Assembly (NCBI GenBank): GCA_003116875.1
Contig: BCKT01000011.1
Coordinates: 875,771-939,770, forward strand
Origin: Takashimella koratensis
Taxonomy: Eukaryota; Basidiomycota; Tremellomycetes; Trichosporonales; Tetragoniomycetaceae
Length of the DNA stretch: 64,000 nucleotides
Direction of reading: 5' to 3'
Shown: one piece after another, positions 40,201 through 53,251 of the stretch
Layout: each line of letters begins with the position of its first letter
Position numbering within the stretch: the first letter of the stretch is position 1
The notes under the pieces: model-generated
Database searches by the model: none
What the model was told of the DNA's origin: nothing
The model's input: only the letters and a program-made list of their open reading frames with translations
Translations under genes and position numbers: made by a program

Positions 40201-43200
40201 CCCGGATCGGCTCGTTCAAACGCCGCTCACAGACCGGTGCTACTTGACCCTGACCCAAGCGCTCGACAACCAGCTCGGTGGCTCGCCTTTCGGTCCCGCG
40301 GGAACAGGCAAGACCGAGTCGGTAAAATCCCTTGGTGTCCAGCTCGGCCGCTTCGTCCTTGTCTTCTGCTGCGATGAGACGTTCGATTTCCAAGCAATGG
40401 GCAGAATCTTTATCGGTCTCTGTCAAGTCGGCGCCTGGGGATGCTTTGATGAATTCAACCGACTCGAAGAGCGCATTCTCTCCGCTGTCTCGCAGCAGAT
40501 CCAAAGCATTCAGCAAGGTCTCGTCCAGGCGGTCACCAACAGCAACGCCGAGGTCGAATTGGTTGGGAAGAGGCTCAAGATTAACCCCCGGACAGGTGGG
40601 TTGTGTACTGAGCTCGCTGACAATAGGCATCTTCATTACGATGAACCCGGGCTATGCCGGTCGGTCCAATCTTCCGGACAACTTGAAAAAGCTGTTCCGA
40701 AGCATGGCCATGACCCGACCTGACCAGGAACTCATCGCCCAAGTGTTGCTCTTCTCCAAGGGTTTCCGAACCGCCGAGACCCTCGCGTCCAAGGTCGTCC
40801 CCTTCTTCAACCTCTGCGCCGAGCAGCTCTCCGCTCAGCCTCACTACGATTTTGGTCTTCGTGCACTCAAGGCTGTCCTTGCTAGTGCGGGTATCCTCAA
40901 GCGCGACCGCCACAGCGGCGGCGACGATGATGGTGATGTCGTCGAGCAGCAGATCATGATCCAGTCGGTGACTGAGACAATCGTGCCAAAGCTCGTCGCA
41001 GAGGATGTGCCGTTGTTGAAATCGTGAGTTGTGTAAGGTTCAAGCTAACAATAGGTTGCTCGAGGACGTTTTCCCTGGCGTCAAGTACGCACCGGTCAAT
41101 CTCGACGCGCTCAAGAGCAAGATCGCACAAGTTTGCGCCGAGCGACACCTCGTGCTTGGCGAAGCGTGGCTCGACAAGGTCATTCAGCTGTACCAGATTC
41201 AAAACATCTCGCACGGTCTCATGATGGTTGGTCCCGCGGGATCAGGCAAGTCGCGCGCCTGGCAAGTCCTTTTAGCTGCGTTGGAGCTTGTCGATGGCGT
41301 GGAAGGGGCGTCATACGTGATCGACCCCAAAGCGATCGACAAGGAGAGTCTGTACGGTACCCTCGACCCGACGACGCGCGAGTGGAACGATGGTTTGTTT
41401 ACGCACATTCTGCGAAAGATTGTCGACAATGTCCGTGGTGAAACGAACAAGCGCCACTGGATCATCTTTGACGGTGACGTTGATCCCGAATGGGTTGAGA
41501 ACCTCAACAGGTAGGTTAGTTATAAACAACGCTGACGCCAGTGTCCTGGACGACAACAAGCTGCTCACTCTGCCTAACGGTGAGCGTCTCAACCTCCCGC
41601 CCAACGTTCGCGTCATGTTCGAGGTCGAACATCTGCGTTACGCGACTCTCGCCACGGTCAGTCGGTGCGGTATGATCTGGTTCAGCGACGAAGTTGTCAC
41701 GACGTCCATGTTGTGTCGATATCACCTCGACCAACTTGTCGCTACCCCTGTTGGTGCGTCAGATGACGACCTTGAGATTGGCGGCGACGAGTCCTCGGTT
41801 CTGGCACTGCAGCGACACATTGTCTCGCTATTAGAACCACGATTCGCCCCCGACGGCTTTGTTTCTCTCGCGCTGGACTTTGCCCGAACCTCTCAACATA
41901 TCATGGACTTTACTGTCATCCGCGCCCTCGGTACTTTGTTCTCTTTGTTCAAAGCGACGATCCGCAACGTTGTCGAGTACAATGCTCGACACAGCGACTT
42001 CCCTCTCAGCCCGGAGAAAGTCGAGGCGTACATCACCAAGCGTCTGCTGCTCAACATTGTATGGTCGTTCGTCGGTGATGCTCGACTCGACATCCGCGCC
42101 GAGCTTGGCGATTTCCTGCGCAACCACTCGGGCGTCGATATCCCTGTGGGTTCGCTGATCGACTACGACGTCGACGTCGCCACGGCCGAGTGGGTCGCGT
42201 GGCAGTCTCGCGTACCTGTGATCGAGGTCGAGACGCACGCCATCACCGCGTCCGACGTGGTTATCCCGACAATTGACACGGTGCGCCATGAAGACGTCCT
42301 CTACAGCTGGCTCGCAGAGCACAAGCCATTGATCCTGTGTGGTCCTCCGGGATCAGGCAAGACGATGACCCTGTTCAGCGCGCTTCGCAAGCTGCCAGAC
42401 CTCGAAGTCGTCGGTCTCAACTTTTCCAGCGCAACCACGCCCGAGCTCATTCTCAAGACATTTGAGCAATACTGCGAGTACCGCAAGACACCCAACGGCG
42501 TAGTCCTCTCCCCAACGCAGATTGGCCGCTGGCTCGTGGTGTTCTGCGACGAGATCAACCTTCCTGCGACGGACAAGTACGGCACCCAACGTGTCATCTC
42601 GTTCATCCGTCAACTCGTCGAGAGCAACGGGTTTTGGCGCACGACTGACCTTTCATGGGTCACTCTTGAGCGGATCCAGTTTGTTGGCGCGTGCAACCCG
42701 CCGACCGACCCGGGCCGTGTCCCTCTCTCCCACCGATTCATGCGACATGTCCCCGTTGTCATGGTCGACTACCCAGGCGAGATTTCACTCAAACAGATCT
42801 ACGGCACATTCAACCGAGCGTTACTCAAAGTGGTCCCGAATCTCCGTGGCAACGCCGATGCACTCACCGACGCCATGGTCGCGTTCTACCTCGCTTCGCA
42901 GAAACGGTTTACCGCGGATATTCAGGCGCACTATATTTACAGTCCGCGTGAACTCACTCGCTGGGCTAGGGGTGTGTATGAGGCCATCAAGCCGTTGGAG
43001 ACACTCTCGCTCGAAGGTCTGGTCCGTGTCTGGGCCCATGAGGGTCTGCGCCTCTTCCAAGATAGGCTCGTGGCTAGTGCGGAGAAGCAGTGGACAGACG
43101 AGGAGATTGACTCGACGGCGGCGACCTACTTCCCGAGCGTCAATCATAGCGAGACTCTTGCTCGACCCATCTTGTTCTCCAACTGGACGTCGAGGAATTA

Positions 43201-46200
43201 CATCCCTGTCGACAGGGACCAGCTTCGCGAGTACACAAAGGCGCGGCTCAAGGTGTTCCACGAGGAGGAATTGGATGTCCCGCTCGTTCTCTTCAATGAT
43301 GTCCTCGACCACGTTCTTCGTATCGATCGGGTGTTCCGACAAGTGCAGGGACACCTCCTCCTCATCGGTGTCAGTGGTGGCGGCAAGGTGAGTACCCGCT
43401 TGGAATGAGCTGACAACAGACTACGTTATCCCGTTTCGTGGCGTGGATGAACGGATTGAGCATCTACCAGATCAAAGTGTCCAACAAATACACTGGCGCC
43501 GATTTTGACGACGATCTACGCACCGTCCTTCGCCGTGCCGGTTGCAAAGGCGAGAAGATTTGTTTCATCATGGACGAATCCAACGTGCTCGATTCGGGCT
43601 TCCTCGAACGCATGAACACGCTACTCGCCAATGCCGAGGTACCCGGTCTTTTCGAGGGAGACGAGCACGCCGCGCTCATGACTGCGTGCAAAGAAGGGTC
43701 ACAGCGAGATGGACTCATGCTTGACTCGCACGAAGAGTTGTACCGGTGGTTCACGCAGCAAGTGGCGAGAAATCTTCACGTCGTGTTCACCATGAACCCG
43801 CCAGCCAACGGTCTCGCCTCGCGCGCGGCGACTTCCCCAGCGCTATTCAACCGATGTGTGCTCGACTGGTTTGGTGATTGGTCCGATCAAGCGTTGTACC
43901 AAGTCGGTTTCGAGTTTACGCAGAATCTCGACCTCGAATCGCCTGCCTACGTCCCGCCGTCACCGTTCCCGATCGCCTACGCCGACCTGCCGACGCCGCC
44001 TTCCCATCGCCAGGCCGTCGTCAACGCCATGGTGCATGTCCATCAGTCGATGCAGAGCATTACCGCGAGCCTGGCCAAGCGTAGGGGCAAGTACAATCAC
44101 GTCACGCCGAGACACTTTTTGGACTTGTGAGTGTTGAAATGAATACAGCTGACATCAGTATCAACCACTATGTCCGCTTGTTCAATGAGAAGAAAGAGGA
44201 GCTCGAGGAGCAGCAACGCCACCTCAACGTCGGTCTTGACAAGCTGCGCGACACGGTTAGCCAAGTCGAAGAGCTTCGCCACAGTCTCGCCGCCAAACGA
44301 TCCCAACTCGAGGCCAAGAACGACGAGGCGAACAAGAAGCTCAGGCAGATGGTCGCGGACCAGCAAGAGGCTGAAGCGAAGAAGGCTGCGTCGATCCAGA
44401 TTCAAGCGGCTCTCGAGGAGCAGGACGCGTATATTAAACAACGATCCAAGATTGTCAAGGACGACTTGGCCCAGGCCGAACCAGCGGTTCTTGAAGCTCT
44501 CGCCGCCGTCGGCAACATCAAGAAGCAGCACTTGTCCGAGGTCCGATCGATGGCGAACCCACCCGAAGCCGTCAAGCTCGCTATGGAGTCGGCATGCTCG
44601 GTCCTCGGTCACCAGGTCGACAGCTGGAAGACGGTTCAGAGTATCATCCGTCGCGAGGACTTTATCTCGAGCATTCAAAACTTTGACACGCACAAAATGT
44701 CAAAGGCGGTGCGCGAGCGCATGATGCGTGACTACATCAGCAAGCCGGCGTTCAACTTTGACTCGGTCAATCGGGCGAGTCGAGCGTGTGGACCGCTGGT
44801 GCAGTGGGTGATTGCGCAGGTCCGATTCTCCGAGATCCTCGACAAGGTCGCCCCGCTCCGCCAAGAGGTTGCTTCGCTCGAGGAGCAAGCCGAGATGACC
44901 AAGCAGCAGGCGCAGGTCGTCGAGGATACCGTCGCCGAGCTCGAAGCTAGCATCGCTCGGTACAAGGACGAATACGCATTGTTGATCAGCGAGACCCAGG
45001 CGATCAAGGGCGAAATGGACCGCGTGCAGGGCAAGGTGGATCGTAGTATGACTTTGCTGCAAAGCTTGTCGTCAGAGCAGTCTCGATGGGATGCTGGAAG
45101 CAAGACATTCGAGACCGAGATGGGTACGATTGTTGGGGATGTACTCGTGTCAGCAGCGTTCCTCGCCTACAGCGGATTCTTCGACCAACACTACCGTGAT
45201 CTCCAACGCCGCGAGTGGACCGAGCACCTCGCCGAGGCCGCGATCAGCTTCAAGTCGGACCTCGCACTCTCCGAGTTCCTCTCGACAGCCGACGAGCGAC
45301 TCGCGTGGCAATCCAACTCTCTCCCTGCCGACAACCTCTGCGTCGAGAACGCTGTCATGCTCAAGCGATACAACCGCTACCCACTCATCATCGACCCAAC
45401 GGGCCAAGCGACGACGTTCTTGCAAAACGAGTACCGAGATCGCAAGATTACCGTCACCAGCTTCCTCGACGAATCATTCTTGAAGAATCTCGAGAGTGCT
45501 CTACGATTCGGCAACCCGTTGCTCATCCAGGACGTCGAGAACCTCGACCCAATCCTCAATTCGGTGCTCAATCGCGAACTCCGCAGGACTGGCGGTCGAG
45601 TGCTCATTCGCATCGGCAACCAAGATATCGACTTTTCGCCCTCGTTCACAATGTTCCTCTCGACTCGAGACCCGTCAGTCGAGTTCTCGCCAGATATTTG
45701 CAGTCGCGTGACATTTGTCAACTTTACCATGACTCGCAGCAGTCTACAGACGCAGGCGCTTGACAAGGTGCTCAAGGTGGAACGACCCGAGATTGATCAG
45801 AAGCGGACGGATCTGATGAAGCTGCAAGGGGAGTTCCAGCTTCGCCTGCGCCACCTCGAGAGGAGATTGCTTCAAGCACTCAACGAGTCGACAGGGAGCA
45901 TTCTTGATGACGACAAGGTGATCGAGACGCTTGAAGTGTTGAAAAAGGAGGCGGCCGAGGTGACGAAAAAAGTAGAGGACACGGACGTGGTCATGAAAGA
46001 GGTCGAGGCGGTCACGAGCGAGTATGTGCCGTTGGCATCTGCCTGCAGTGGAATCTACTTTGCGCTGGAGCAGCTCGCGACCATCAATCACTTTTACCAA
46101 TTCTCTCTGGACTACTTCCTCGACATTTTCGATTTCGTCTTGCTGCACAACCCCAACCTCCAGGCCGTCACGGATCTCGCCCGGCGCAAGGCGATCCTCC

Positions 46201-48545
46201 TCGGCGACCTCTTCCTCGTCACGTTCAAGCGCACCTCGCGGTCGCTGTTGCACGCCGACTATATGGTGCTTGCGACCACGCTGGCCAAGCTGAGACTGCG
46301 GGAATACGAGCGGGCCGCGTCGATTGCCGACGAGTTGGATGCGATGCTCGAAGTTCCGACTGGTGTGGAGCTGTCGATCTCGCCGGAGCAGAGGAGAACG
46401 CTCGAGTCGCATCTGGGTTCAGAGGCGGTCAAGGTTCTCGAGGCGGATATCACAGGTCGGCCTTCAGAGTGGCAGGCGTTCATGAGTGCGCCCGAGCCGG
46501 AAACGTCTATGCCGTGGCCTTGGACTCCAATCGACGACGCGTTGTTCACCGCCTCGCGTCGGTTGGTCGTCGTCAAGTTGTTCCGGCGCGACAGGATCGT
46601 CCAAGCCCTCGCTGCGTTCACCGACCTCGCATTTGGAACCGATCTCGCCTCGCAGTCGGATTACAGTATCGAGGCCGTGGTTAGCGACGAGGTCGGCCCG
46701 ACACACCCTCTCGCCCTTGCGTCCGTCCCTGGTTATGATGCAAGCTACCGAGTGGAGAATTTGTGCAGCGCCGTCGGCGCAACGTGTACCTCTGTCGCCA
46801 TGGGATCGGTCGAAGGTTTCACACTCGCCGACCAGGCGATCGCCAACGCCGCGAGAACGGGAACGTGGGTGCTGCTGAAGAACGTCCACCTAGCCCCCGG
46901 GTGGCTGGCACAGCTCGAGAAGCGGCTTCACAGTCTCTCTCCAGCTCGCAACTTCCGCCTCTTCCTCACCATGGAGACCAACCCCGTTATCCCTGTCAAC
47001 ATCCTGCGACAATCACGAATCATCATGAACGAGCCACCGCCCGGTGTTCGTGCCAACCTCCTCGACACGCTCAAGGGTCTCAGCGGGGGCAAGATTGCTA
47101 CCACTGGGCCTGCGGAAAAGTCACGACTCTTCTTCTTGCTCGCATGGCTCCATGCGGTTGTGCAGGAACGTCTACGGTACCTGCCCCTTGGATGGTCCAA
47201 GGGCTACGAGTTCAACGACTCGGACTTTGACGCTGCGCTCAAGACGATCGACAGCTGGCTGACTGCGCTGGCCAAGGGCAAGGCAAATGTCGATCCGGCA
47301 CAGATTCCTTGGTCTGCTCTCCGCATGCTCGTCAAGCAGGCAGTGTACGGTGGACGCGTCGACTCGGACTACGACCAACGTGTACTCGACGCGTTTGTCG
47401 ACGCAGTGTTCACTCCTCGCGCGTACGAGTCCGAGTTTGCGCTCACAGGCGGTGAGAAACCGCTGCTGGGGCCTGAAGGGACGCAGATTGCGCAGTTCAT
47501 CGCTTGGGCGCAAACTTTGCCGGAGCGCGAGCCGCCCGCATGGCTCGGTCTGCCCGGGACAGCCGAGAGAGTCATTGCGGCCACAGCAGGTGAGCGGGAG
47601 TGGAGGACGGGCTAATGATATAGGTGACAGCACTGTGGTCAAGCTTAGGAAGATGCGGACGACGGACGACGAAGAGGTCGCCGCGACGCCGACCGCGGCG
47701 CTCGAGGGCCGGCCACAGTGGATGACGGCTCTCAAGGCGCTGGCTGAGCAGTGGCTTGAGACGCTCCCCAAGGTGAGCAACTGAGGTGACGTGTGCTGAC
47801 TTTAGACCTTGTCCTCGCCACCGGCAACCAACGAACCGTTGTCTCGCTTCTTCTCGCGTGAGGCGTCGACGGGTCAGAACCTGCTGCAACGAATCCGAAG
47901 GGACCTAGCCGAGCTGGTCGATGTCTGCGACGGCAAGCTGAAGCAGACGAACGAGCTACGCGCCTTGCTCTCGGATCTCAACAAGGGCACGGTCCCGCCT
48001 CACTGGCGCAAGTTCAAGTTGGCCCGAGGTACTGCGGTGGGGTCGTATATCACCAGCCTGGCAGCTAGACTCGAGCAGCTCGAACGTGTCGCAAAGGACG
48101 GTGGCAAGGTCGACAGCGTCTGGCTCGGTAGACTGTTCCAGCCAGAAGCGTACGTGACGGCAACCAGGCAGGCTACCGCACACGCAAAGGGATGGTCATT
48201 GGAGCAGTTGGTGTTGTCGCTAGATATCGAGGGTGCATCGTCAAACGACTCGTATGCGATTCAAGGTAGGTTAAGATTTGAAGCATCGCTGACATTACAG
48301 GACTCGAAATGCAAGGAGCGAGCTGGACAGGTCGCGTGACATTGAACGACGGCCAGGCAATCCGCCTTGGCTCAGCCCAGCTACGCTGGCGCAAGCGCGA
48401 GGAGCAGTCGTCATCACAATTGGTCAACCTACCCGTGTACCTGAACAACGATCGCAAAGACGTGCTCTTCGCAGTGGATCTTGTCGCGGACGTGGGACAG
48501 GCCGTGCTTGCGCAACGCGGTGTGTGTCTGACGGCCGATGCTTAG
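34254..48545 (+). CDS. DYN1: Cytoplasmic dynein heavy chain
   Basis: Minus-end-directed microtubule motor for nuclear positioning and endosome transport. Seventeen exons: 34254-34362, 34417-35060, 35109-35442, 35477-35603, 35636-35835, 35867-36112, 36146-36312, 36345-37017, 37050-40595, 40627-41023, 41055-41510, 41542-43387, 43420-44126, 44159-47589, 47624-47772, 47806-48265 and 48301-48545. They total 13737 nt, 4578 aa, with no break. Residues 1-1850 are tail and linker. The P-loops are AAA1 GPAGTGKTE (about 1911), AAA2 GPAGSGKS (about 2206), AAA3 GPPGSGKT (about 2566) and AAA4 GVSGGGKT (about 2909, across an intron). The stalk coiled coil and microtubule-binding domain fall in exon 14 (about residues 3150-3480), and a C-terminal domain is present. 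Introns are mostly about 31-36 bp, unusually short, while some exons exceed 3 kb. Confidence 0.97.
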
Positions 48546-49606
48546 GGTAGACGCTGTCGGTGTTCGGGTTCTTTGACTTTATTTTTCGCCGGCTTTGAGG
48601 AGTACATCAGAGAGGACCGGAACGAAACCCGGCGGCTATGTAGTCAGACCCGCGGGGTAGACTCCGGCGCGGAGTTTGGAATGGAATTTTGGAGAGAAAA
48701 AGTGCGATGCATAACGAATCATGTGCTCTGGTCTTGGTCTGTCGGGCGAGCAACGCCCGAAGAGGCAAGCCCACAACCGCCGCAGTTTGATGGACTGACC
48801 CCGAGAAGCGCGAGCCAGCCGAGTGGACAACAGTCCTGGGGTTATATCCGATGTGGGATTAACCGGAGCTAACACGGGGGGAGGGGTGTTGTTGTTTGAA
48901 AGGAGCGAGAACGGCTTTGAGCTGGGGGAGGGACGGGGAGACGAGGACGAGGACGAGGTGAGGGGGTGGGTCAAGGCTGTGGCGCGTTTTGTTTGTGTTT
49001 TGCAGTTTGTCGCTTGGTCGCTTGGGTCGGGAGAATGCATGCATCGGGAGCCAGGCTCGGAGTCGGACCGTAGCCGCAGATCCGACTTTGTCTTTGACTG
49101 CAGCATGCAGAGACCGGCTGACAGGGTCGCGCGAGTCGTTTCTCCACTGCGGCTGTTGCTGTCTGCCGCCTGCCTGCCTGGCTTTGGGTCTGCCCCTTTC
49201 CCCCCCTGCCCCTACCCGGAGAAAAGAGCGCAGGGGGGAAGAGACTGGGCCCGAAATTCACCCTTGACCCCGACCCCACCTGGTAGTGTACACCTGACCA
49301 CCATCCTCTGCATCCACAACATCCCTCACAACCGCATCGCACGACCACATCTCGCCGTCTCTGTCCCTTCTCTCAGAACCGACCACCCAGCACTTGCCTC
49401 TACCCCGACTGGACAGATCCTCCTGCGTTCGGGGACAGATCTGCTGCTTTTTTTGGCCATTGGCGTCGTAGGCCCGTTCAAAGCCAAATATCGGCAGTCG
49501 CTATCTCCACCGACAAGGTTAAGTTGCTCTACATTACTCATCAACTTGACTGCTATCGACTCGACGAGCTCGCTGCCGACGATACTCCCAGTGACATCTT
49601 CTCATC
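48546..49606. promoter_or_regulatory. Long upstream region of NMN adenylyltransferase gene
   Basis: 1.06 kb with the DYN1 3' end and the NMA1 promoter and leader. It is GC-rich, with GAGGACGAG and TCCTC tracts. An open frame crosses much of it but begins only with a GTG codon and encodes low-complexity sequence, so no gene is called. Confidence 0.5.
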
Positions 49607-51735
49607 ATGCCGCCCCCAATATCGACCAACGGCTTCAAGGGCCCTGCTCCCGTCCTCCCAGCCATGGGCCTGCACAGTTTCCACAACGATTCGTGAGCTC
49701 ATCCTCGTCCTCCGCTCCTTCTTATCCCGCTCCCCCTGAGTCGTCCCCTCGATATGCTGCGCCTAGCCTTTCTTTCTCTTTCCGCCTCCTTTCTCCTTTA
49801 TCTTGTCTTCTTTTCTCCTTCCCACCACCCCTTTGCTCTCATCAGCCCTCTTTCGACCAACGCTGATCATCATCGCTCCACAAAACCCTTATCACCATAG
49901 CCCGCCATTTGCTGGCGCTGGCATGCCGGATATCGTCGACCCAGAGCCCCTCTCCCTTGACGAACACTTTTCGCAGACGCCCACAGCCTCTCGGCCCTCC
50001 CCTACTGCGGCCGGTTTCCGCCCAACCTCAAGCCTTGGGCTGAGCTCAATCCGTTCCTCCAGCCCAGACTCTGCGCCTGGGCCATCATCGCGGCCGCTCC
50101 ATATCCACACCAACGGCACTGCCAAACCGACCGACCACGAGCTTTCTGCGTCGCGCTCACGCTTGCTCGTCTCTGGCTATCGATTTGGGAACCCGCTCTC
50201 CCCTCGGTCGATCGAGCGCGGTTCGGACAACAATGACATGGCACCGATGCCCAACCCTGCTTTGACGGGCGAGCCGCTGGGAACACCCCCAATTGGAGAG
50301 TCGGCAGGGCGCGACTCGCCTCCGTTGACAGAACCCAATACCAACACTTCCGACTCGTCCTCGCCGAGCCCTGAGCCGAGCGCTCGAGGTGCTGATGAGC
50401 ACGATGACGACGGTGAAGAGCATCCCGACAAGGATGCCGTTGTAATTGCGACGGCCGAGGAGAGCGGGCTGGGCGCGCGCCGTCGAGCGAGCAAGTCGAC
50501 TGACCGGGACAGCGGGATTGATGCGCTCACGGGATTGAACGACGGCGAGGCGGATCTGGACGAGGCGGCGCCTCCTGCAGACAAGCGGGGTACTCAGGGC
50601 TACTTGAGGGGCGAGGAAGGTGATGCCGGCGCGTACAGGTTCCCCAGGCATCGGTTACGCAAGACGATGAAGGGTGAGTTATTCGGTGGTTACAGTTGCA
50701 GGACTGACGTATCGCAGACGAGTCAAAGATTCCACTAGTCATTGGTATGTGCTGGGTGTGAGGAGAGGCGGACATTGACATTATATAGTGGCATGTGGAT
50801 CATTCTCACCTCCTACTTATCTGCATCTGTAGGTTGCTTCCGTATTGTGTGAACTTCGCTTACCAAACCCAGGCGAATGTTCGAGATGGCGAAGGACGAG
50901 ATTGTCGAGTCGCAGACATACGAGATCATGGCTGGGTACTACTCGCCAGTGTAGGTTGACCAAGTTAGGCACGATCTAATCTTGCAGTTCCTCCTACTAC
51001 AAAAAAGCTGGACTCGCCCCCGCCATCCACCGCGTGCGAATGTGCGAACTTGCCGTCGAGAACACGTCGACATGGCTCATGGTCGACCCCTGGGAGGCTG
51101 GGCAGCCAGAGTACCAGCGTACTGCAATTGTCCTCGACCATTTCGACGAGATGCTCAATGGCGATAACGGTGGTGTCACCATGGCCGATGGTAGCAAGAG
51201 GAAGTACAAGATCATGCTTTTGGCAGGCGGTGACTTGATTGAAAGTTTCGGCGAGCCGGGTGTCTGGAGCGAACCTGATGTGAGTGTGCCCAGCTGCATG
51301 GCTAGCCTGTGTCGGGAGTGAAACGCAGGCATCCAGCTGACAGCCTCAGCTTCACATCATCCTGGGCCGCTTTGGCTGTCTCATTGTCGAGCGCGCAGGC
51401 TCCGACGTGTGGGCGTTCCTCCTCTCTCACGATATTCTGTACCACCATCGGTAAGTCAAGACGTTGAACCGTCCACGCTCGACACTGACACCACCTTAGG
51501 CGAAACGTCATCGTTATAAAACAGCTCATCTACAACGACATTTCGTCGACCAAAGTCCGGCTGTTCGTTCGCCGCGGAATGAGTATCAAGTGAGTTGGTT
51601 TTGCCAATCTATGAATGGGCCAAAGTGGTTGTTGCTGACACGCTCTATAGATACCTCTTGCCGAACAGTGTGATCCAATACATCCACGAACACAGGCTTT
51701 ATCGTGAGGCTGACGCCAAGCCAATCGCCAAATAG
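49607..51735 (+). CDS. NMA1: Nicotinamide-nucleotide adenylyltransferase
   Basis: Makes NAD from NMN and ATP (or deamido-NAD from nicotinate mononucleotide), the step shared by the de novo and salvage routes. Nine exons: 49607-49692, 49901-50673, 50718-50744, 50789-50828, 50873-50950, 50988-51279, 51350-51450, 51500-51589 and 51651-51735. They total 1572 nt, 523 aa. The nucleotidyltransferase core begins near residue 290 with VACGSFSPPTYLHLRMFE, where the GSF-x-P-x4-H pattern is the nucleotide-binding motif. SSYYKKAGLAPAIHRVRMCE follows, and the C-terminus has NDISSTKVR, the second signature. The first 285 residues are Ser/Pro-rich and acidic, without a known domain, making the protein about 120 residues longer than yeast Nma1. 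NMA2 would be an equally valid symbol. Confidence 0.92.
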
Positions 51736-52013
51736 GGCAACAAAACAAACGTCTCCTAGTTTGCTTTGTCCACGAGTTTGTCTATATTCATTCTTACTGT
51801 CGCTCCTTTCCATCGTACATCATCCAGTCTGTCACATCACACATTTTGTTAATATGCGCTCTATGCCGTGTCCTCTTTCAAGTTTTTGCTGCTCTCCTCA
51901 GTCAAAATGTGTACAACAGGTGTGGAGCGATTGGTGCGGGATCGCCTGAGTAGAGATTGTAGAGATGAATCGGTGCTTGCTGCCACAGTAACGGCTTGGT
52001 TTCACTCCACCGC

Positions 52014-53065
52014 TCATTGCCTGCGAGACATTGCAACCACGGCGATCGTCGCAACAGCGACACCACCTGCAAACCCACCCAGGCCCGACCACACCGCTGG
52101 CTTCACCCCACCGACCACCTCCAACACTTTCTGCACCAGGCCATTCCCCTTTGCCCCCTTCCCAACATCTGCAGGGCCCAACACCTTTTTCCTTTCCCAG
52201 CCTTCATCCAACAACCTCTTCCTCACCTGATCCTCTTTCATCGCGCCCATCTCGCTCAGCGTCCACTTATCACAGGTATCAATCATCCACCTCATCCTCC
52301 TCCTCCCTAGTTCCCCGCCCACTCCTGGGGCTCGCTCCCTCAATTCCCTCCGCAGCGCACCGACACCAGCGATTGCGTCCTCCACGTCGTCCGGGAGTGT
52401 CTCAGCGATGGCGTCACGAACAATCACAGAGATTTTGGGTCCCTGGCCAGAAGTCGAGACCATGACCTGGAGAGGACCGCGGCGGAGCTGTGCACCAAAG
52501 TAAAAATCGCACTCTGGTGGGACATCGGCGACGTTGACGGGGATACGTGAAGCTCGAGCGCGGGCGCAGATTGCACGGGAGAGTACAACGTCGTCAATAG
52601 CGGTAAGGACCATGTCAAAGTCTTCTACTCGCGGCATGGCACTGTCATCCTCTTTGGGGTCAAGAACAAAGTCGCGGGGGATCCATGTCACGTCGTCAGG
52701 GTATGCGTCGACCCGATGCGCGATAGAAGGCTCGAGTGGAGGAGGCGCGACAAGCGTTACGTGCGCGCCGGCTTCGAGGATAAAGTATAGTCGGCCAGAG
52801 GCGACTTGTCCGCCGCCGATGAGAAGGACGCGACGGTTCTTGAGTTGCCAAGCGAGGAGGAGCGAGGCACCTTTGTGGATTGGAGGGTAGACAGGGAGCT
52901 GGTCGAGGTCAGTGGGAAGACCGCTATCTGGAGGGACGACCGTAAAGCTCCTTTTCACAGGAGCACAGGTGAAATTGACATGGAAAGACCGGAAGCACGT
53001 ACATTGTCAATGCTGCTCAATGAGGCGAGCGCCGCACTGTTTGACGCCGGCGTAGTATCGGCCAT
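52014..53065 (-). CDS. MET8: Bifunctional siroheme synthase Met8 (precorrin-2 dehydrogenase/ferrochelatase)
   Basis: Oxidises precorrin-2 to sirohydrochlorin with NAD and inserts iron, giving siroheme for sulfite (and nitrite) reductase. Two exons, 53065-53003 and 52898-52014, total 948 nt, 315 aa. The acceptor at 52899 follows CACTGACC and joins in phase; the GTG at 52958 is inside the intron. After a 21-residue leader comes the NAD-binding fold SLLLAWQLKNRRVLLIGGGQ, then VNVADVPPECDFYFGAQLRR and VMVSTSGQGPKISVIVRDAI, which contain the Met8 dimer and catalytic regions. The last 30 residues contain a hydrophobic stretch GGFAGGVAVATIAVVAM followed by SRRQ, which looks like a tail anchor and is not part of the yeast enzyme as I know it. 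Divergent with PRO3. Confidence 0.9.
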
Positions 53066-53251
53066 CTCGGTCGGTTGGGAGTCGGAGGTGTAGCGATGAG
53101 TGAGAAGGAAGAGTAGAGAGGGTCTGCTGGAAGAAGTTGAATTCCCGAGTCGGATCTGAAATCTATGATCGACTTTCGACTTTTTTTCTGCTTGGCTTTT
53201 TCATCGTTCACTCTTCAGTCAAACTCATATCCACACCTTCAACTTACCACT
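53066..53251. promoter_or_regulatory. Short divergent promoter MET8/PRO3
   Basis: Only 186 bp separate the two start codons, so the regulatory elements must be shared or interleaved. No TATA box is clear. Confidence 0.6.

Noticed and set aside
48823..49866. 347-codon plus-strand open frame upstream of and overlapping NMA1
   Set aside because: It starts at GTG, encodes low-complexity composition without domains, and overlaps NMA1 exon 1 and intron 1 in another frame. GC-rich leader sequence explains the openness.
52898..52958. MET8 start at the GTG at 52958
   Set aside because: It lies inside an intron. Splicing 53003 to 52898 links an ATG-started exon in phase and removes this stretch.
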